Translations under genes and position numbers: made by a program | NCBI GenBank assembly: GCA_001871815.1 | Contig: MNVP01000031.1 | Coordinates: 1-5,232 of the forward strand | Source: Candidatus Omnitrophica bacterium CG1_02_40_15 | GTDB lineage: Bacteria > Omnitrophota > Gorgyraeia > Gorgyraeales > Gorgyraeaceae | Reading direction: 5' to 3' | Length of the DNA stretch: 5,232 nucleotides | Shown here: piece by piece, positions 5,212 through 5,232 of the stretch | Numbering within the stretch: position 1 is the first letter of the stretch | Layout: each line of letters opens with the position of its first letter | The notes under the pieces: model-generated | Databases searched by the model: none | What the model was told of the DNA's origin: nothing | The model's input: the letters and a program-made list of their open reading frames with translations, nothing else

Positions 5212-5232
5212 TCGGCTCTGAAGCACTGTTCA

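Noticed and set aside
5040..5232. CRISPR array
   Set aside because: Only short, two-copy repeats are present, with no regular spacers.

Overview
The window looks bacterial: dense, short-gap, apparently polycistronic coding on one strand, AT-rich by eye, with a primary-type sigma-70 region 1.2/2 signature, an HtrA-like membrane-anchored trypsin fold and an XRE-type regulator. No RNA gene or single-taxon marker is present. The combination would fit an uncultured AT-rich Gram-negative-type lineage, but I cannot assign a phylum. All supported genes are on the minus strand, so the window is transcribed from high to low coordinates. The plus-strand open frames are shadows.

Right end (about 5232-4155): a noncoding leader carries a perfect 13-bp inverted repeat built from two copies of a 10-bp palindrome. 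It also carries a candidate -10 box and a tandem/inverted repeat placed like an autoregulatory operator. These precede a 64-aa XRE-family regulator and, 21 bp further on, a 222-aa orphan protein. The pair looks like a self-controlled two-gene module.

Middle gap (about 4154-3940): about 215 bp with no confident gene. It holds a possible 18-codon micro-ORF followed by a short open relic, and weak promoter- and hairpin-like sequences.

Left block (3939 to beyond position 1): six tightly packed genes, probably one operon. In transcription order they are: a coiled-coil protein with a central J-domain (HPD present); a sigma-70-like protein with regions 1.2 and 2 but a two-CxxC zinc-ribbon-like tail in place of regions 3 and 4; a winged-helix (Mrr_N-like) protein with a PD-(D/E)xK-like nuclease domain, interrupted by one in-frame TAA; a DUF4145/HEPN-like protein; a 63-aa single-pass membrane or secreted protein; and a membrane-anchored trypsin-like serine protease that runs off the left edge. 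Junctions are TAA|ATG, an 11-bp overlap, 26 bp, 3 bp and an ATGA overlap.

How they may work together: J-domain, nuclease, DUF4145 and protease genes are each recurrent in accessory or defence-type islands. An apparently co-transcribed set with a zinc-ribbon sigma derivative is unusual. A joint role is inference only, and the broken nuclease suggests the locus may be partly decayed in this genome.
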